A stretch of DNA of 64,000 nt from NCBI GenBank assembly GCA_020284085.1, contig JACEVL010000415.1, forward strand, positions 124,001 through 188,000, read 5' to 3'. The notes under the pieces are model-generated. The model was not told where the DNA came from, made no database searches, and saw only the letters and a program-made list of their open reading frames with translations. Of the stretch, positions 61,640 through 64,000 are shown in pieces. Each line of letters starts with the position of its first letter. Position 1 is the first letter of the stretch. The translations under genes were made by a program, and so were the position numbers. Source of the DNA: Aporrectodea caliginosa (lineage: Eukaryota > Annelida > Clitellata > Crassiclitellata > Lumbricidae).

Positions 61640-61975
61640 ATTATGCAAATTACAAACGAAGTAGGACAAAAAACCGAAAGAAAGAAACAAAATAAAGGAT
61701 TAACTAACAATATTTCAACAGACGAAAATTATGCAAATTACGAACGAAGTAGGACAAAAAACCGAAAGAAAGAAACAAATTAAATGCTTAACTAACAATA
61801 TTTCAACAGACGAAAAATATGCAAATTACGAACGAAGTAGGACAAAACCGAAAGAGAGAAACAAAATAAATGCTTAACTAACAATATTTCAACAAACGAA
61901 AATTATGCAAATTACGAACGAAGTAGGAGAAAAAACCGAAAGAAAGAAACAAAATAAATGATTAACTAACAGTAT
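61640..61975. repeat. 88-bp tandem repeat, about 4 copies
   Basis: ATGCAAATTACGAACGAAGT starts units at about 61643, 61731, 61819 and 61905, followed by AGGACAAAAAACCGAAAG and AACTAACAATATTTCAACA. It lies between the orphan ORF and the TIR exon. Confidence 0.88.
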
Positions 61976-61984
61976 TTCTACATT

Positions 61985-62410
61985 ATCGGTGTAATAATAA
62001 CATACACTTCAGATTAAGAAGTTTGTATGATTGAAAGTGCTATTTCAGTGACTATCAACCGTTTTTATTCATAGCTTTCATGAAATTAAACCATTCGGAA
62101 AAAGATCTGTACCGAGGAGTGTTCATTGTTACGTTTTATCGAACATTTCATTCTAGCAGAAAGAAATAATCAATATAAAACTATCATAATAATTAAAACT
62201 TAGGGTGTAGGTCGACCAACTTCATTTTATAATTTGTGAAAAGTCAGGTAAGAACGACGGATAAGGTGATTACTGTAAATGTCTCAGATGCCTCACATTG
62301 CAATTGCCAGCTATTTGCATAAGCAATAAGGAAACTGTCAACACATTCAAAACAACGAAAGTAAAAGTGAATGCATTCAGAAAGCGACAAGCAAAAGCTA
62401 CACATGTACC
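61985..62410. repeat. copy B of the TIR-flanking duplication
   Basis: It is collinear with copy A over about 430 bases with many substitutions and lies about 125 bases 3' of the TIR stop codon. Confidence 0.75.
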
Positions 62411-62534
62411 TCTGAAGTACGAGATATTTTACTGCCTAATTGTTCGTGGTTACATTATAACTGTGCTTATCTAATTTAAATGTAGACTAGTGCTTCAATA
62501 AAATAGGCCTATATGTAAATAGCATGAGTCAAAT

Positions 62535-63071
62535 TCAGGCTTCAGATGTAAGTGAAACAAATAGTTCTTTCGAAGGAGCTGAATTAATTAGACTGCTTGA
62601 GCTTTTGGCGAGAGCTTGTTTCAACTGAGCCCAGAACAGTTGCTGACCGATTTGGTTATCGGTCCATTCGATGTACGTCTTCTTCTGCATCTGCAACTGA
62701 AGCCTTGGATTCATGTTGCAGTCGGCGATTTCCTCCAATAGCACCAGAATCAGGTTATCACGATCATCTTCAGAAAACTTTGTCTGGGCCATTGTCATCT
62801 CAAAATGGCGCCAATGAGATACGGCGAAGGCATTTGACACGATCAACACTGTCTTACGGCTGCTTTCAATACTTTCCACCACATTATCGACGATGTCTTG
62901 TCCCACTGGCCAGTCTCGATCTCGGATGCACAATCGCAGATGACACCCAGTTTCAAGTCTCGGGCATAACTGGTTTACTACCCACGACCGGTTGAAATCG
63001 CTGTAGCAGATAAAGGCGTCGAATAGATATTGGCGGTAGTCAACAACTTCCTTGGCTTGCCTTGAGTGTAA
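62535..63071 (-). CDS. TIR-domain exon of a Toll-like receptor or TIR-only protein (3' terminal exon)
   Basis: An ATATTTCAG acceptor opens a phase-0 exon of 178 codons ending in TGA. It holds a whole TIR domain: box 1 FDAFICYSD (residues 17-25), box 2/BB loop LCIRDRDWPVG (47-57), the helix segment HWRHFEM (about 86-92), a strand LILVLLEEI and box 3 FW (146-147). A Ser-rich tail of about 20 residues follows. TIR domains are cytoplasmic adaptors for innate immune signalling through MyD88-type partners. The LCIRDRDW and LVLLE sequences are closest to TLR-type TIRs rather than to bacterial or plant ones. The usual WC in the third helix is WR here. No leucine-rich repeats or membrane segment are visible in the 930 bases upstream, so the N-terminal part is either beyond the window or absent. 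Confidence 0.88.
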   Translation of the reverse strand, partial: LHSRQAKEVVDYRQYLFDAFICYSDFNRSWVVNQLCPRLETGCHLRLCIRDRDWPVGQDIVDNVVESIESSRKTVLIVSNAFAVSHWRHFEMTMAQTKFSEDDRDNLILVLLEEIADCNMNPRLQLQMQKKTYIEWTDNQIGQQLFWAQLKQALAKSSSSLINSAPSKELFVSLTSEA

Positions 63072-63480
63072 CTGAAATATAATGCAAGAATGATTTAGTA
63101 CGTATCACACACCACAAGGCAATGTCTATGTCACGGAAAACGTCTTTTGAGAAACAGGAATGGCAAAAATGCGACAGTGTATTGTTTTCTTTCAAGCAGA
63201 AACCTAGTCAGATAAAGTTTCGTATTTATGAAAGAAATACAATCGGAAAGGAACTGTATCCGGTCATCTTAGTTTGAGTGGCCTACTGCATTATGTCCCC
63301 CGGTTTCTTGACGCAGTTAAAAAAGTTACAGCATAATACCTTTCAACATTTCTATGCTTGACTTTCATGCAATAGAGTCTAAGTTCAGGTCAGAACACCA
63401 ACACAGTTTGAAAGGCGAGGAAGCAATGACTTAAGGCCATCTACAAAACATTCTGTTGTCGAATCTGTCAATGCACTCAC

Positions 63481-63571
63481 TACCACGATGCAAGAGACAT
63501 CGTGATATTAGTTGAGCGATCTCGCACAATCCGACTTGAGCTAATGTCAAAATGTCTTTCCCATCATCCAT
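63481..63571 (-). CDS. possible first exon of the TIR gene
   Basis: This is a short open stretch beginning with an ATG in good Kozak context (A at -3, G at +4). It has 30 codons (MDDGKDILTLAQVGLCEI...) and ends before a GTGAGT donor. The peptide looks amphipathic. Its donor is phase 1, while the main acceptor of the TIR exon is phase 0. Joining would need the downstream AG at about 63055 or an unseen exon, so this is only a candidate for a TIR-only protein start. Confidence 0.25.
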
Positions 63572-63849
63572 GATTGTTTCTAAAAAACCATGCGATCATA
63601 ACTTGAAAAGAAAAACTTTTTATTTTCTGTAAATAAATATCATTTATTTTTGGCCCAAGGAAAATTAACAGCTGAAGGTATTACCGTCTTACCGTTTGGA
63701 TGAATTTACTAATATATTACTATAGGACACCTCATTTACTTTGCACACAGTAATTAACAAGATTGCTGCGAAGGATAATTTTGAAACCAGTGCAGCATTG
63801 AACATGCTTAAAGTAAAAAAAAGACAAATGCCAAAAGTAAGCTTAATAA

Positions 63850-64000
63850 TAAAAATAAAACTACTTAAATGATTAAGTATTTGGGTTTTGGTTGGACCAA
63901 CCTTTTTTTAAATTTGCGGAAAGTGGGGTAAGGAAGAATTGGAAGTTGTTTAAAGTGAGCTTCGGAGACGCTTTACATTTTGCTAATGAAAGTTATAATA
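63850..64000. repeat. copy C of the TIR-flanking duplication, cut by the window end
   Basis: AATAAAACTACTTAAATGATTAAGTAT, GGTTGGACCAACC and GGAAAGTGGGGTAAGGAAGA match blocks of copies A and B. It continues past the right edge. Confidence 0.6.

Noticed and set aside
62597..62995. 132-codon plus-strand ORF
   Set aside because: It is antisense to the TIR domain, whose motifs fix the minus strand as coding.

Overview
The window looks like a gene-poor, repeat-rich piece of an animal nuclear genome, most likely an aquatic invertebrate. The reasons are spliced genes with GT-AG introns, several tRNA-derived SINE families, decayed LINEs, many short hAT-type transposons, a 164-bp satellite, long microsatellites and an animal APMAP gene next to a TIR-domain gene. 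I cannot name the species.

Two genes are supported. The first is a complete nine-exon APMAP gene (adipocyte plasma membrane-associated protein; strictosidine-synthase-like beta-propeller) on the minus strand, 38032 down to 28762. All exon phases agree and give 425 residues. The second is a TIR-domain exon on the minus strand at 62535-63071, the signalling part of a Toll-like receptor or a TIR-only protein. Copies of its flanking sequence lie at 56.5-57.0, 62.0-62.4 and 63.85-64.0 kb, which suggests a tandem gene cluster continuing past the right edge.

Layout. 0-7 kb: anonymous sequence, simple repeats, one SINE. 7.2-9.1 kb: a decayed LINE with a SINE in it. 11.4-12.7 kb: a polypurine tract holding a 684-bp element with long terminal inverted repeats and a 9-bp target duplication. 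14.3-17.9 kb: nested MITEs and a 1.83-kb hAT transposon with a broken transposase. 18-20.4 kb: a SINE and a 41/42-bp minisatellite. 22-28 kb: more hAT elements, LINE and SINE fragments. 28.7-38.0 kb: APMAP, its introns carrying hAT and tiny TTAA-flanked elements. 38.8-44.4 kb: MITEs, SINEs and a broken P-element/THAP9-like transposase. 44.7-47.7 kb: about 18 copies of a 164-bp satellite with a periodic variant. 47.8-49.9 kb: an old LINE. 51.2-56 kb: SINEs, duplications and a 433-bp hAT MITE. 57.2-60.1 kb: a younger LINE with RT motifs but several lesions. 60.9-64 kb: one orphan exon-like ORF, an 88-bp tandem repeat and the TIR exon.

The most notable result is structural. Eight separate elements have terminal inverted repeats flanked by exact 8-bp direct duplications, so hAT transposition has been a dominant force here, and several insertions are nested, giving a relative age order. 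No operon, CRISPR array or complete new multi-gene system was seen. The best leads for new biology are the duplicated TIR locus, the periodic satellite, the small TTAA elements in APMAP introns, and the over-represented palindrome TAGGCCTA.
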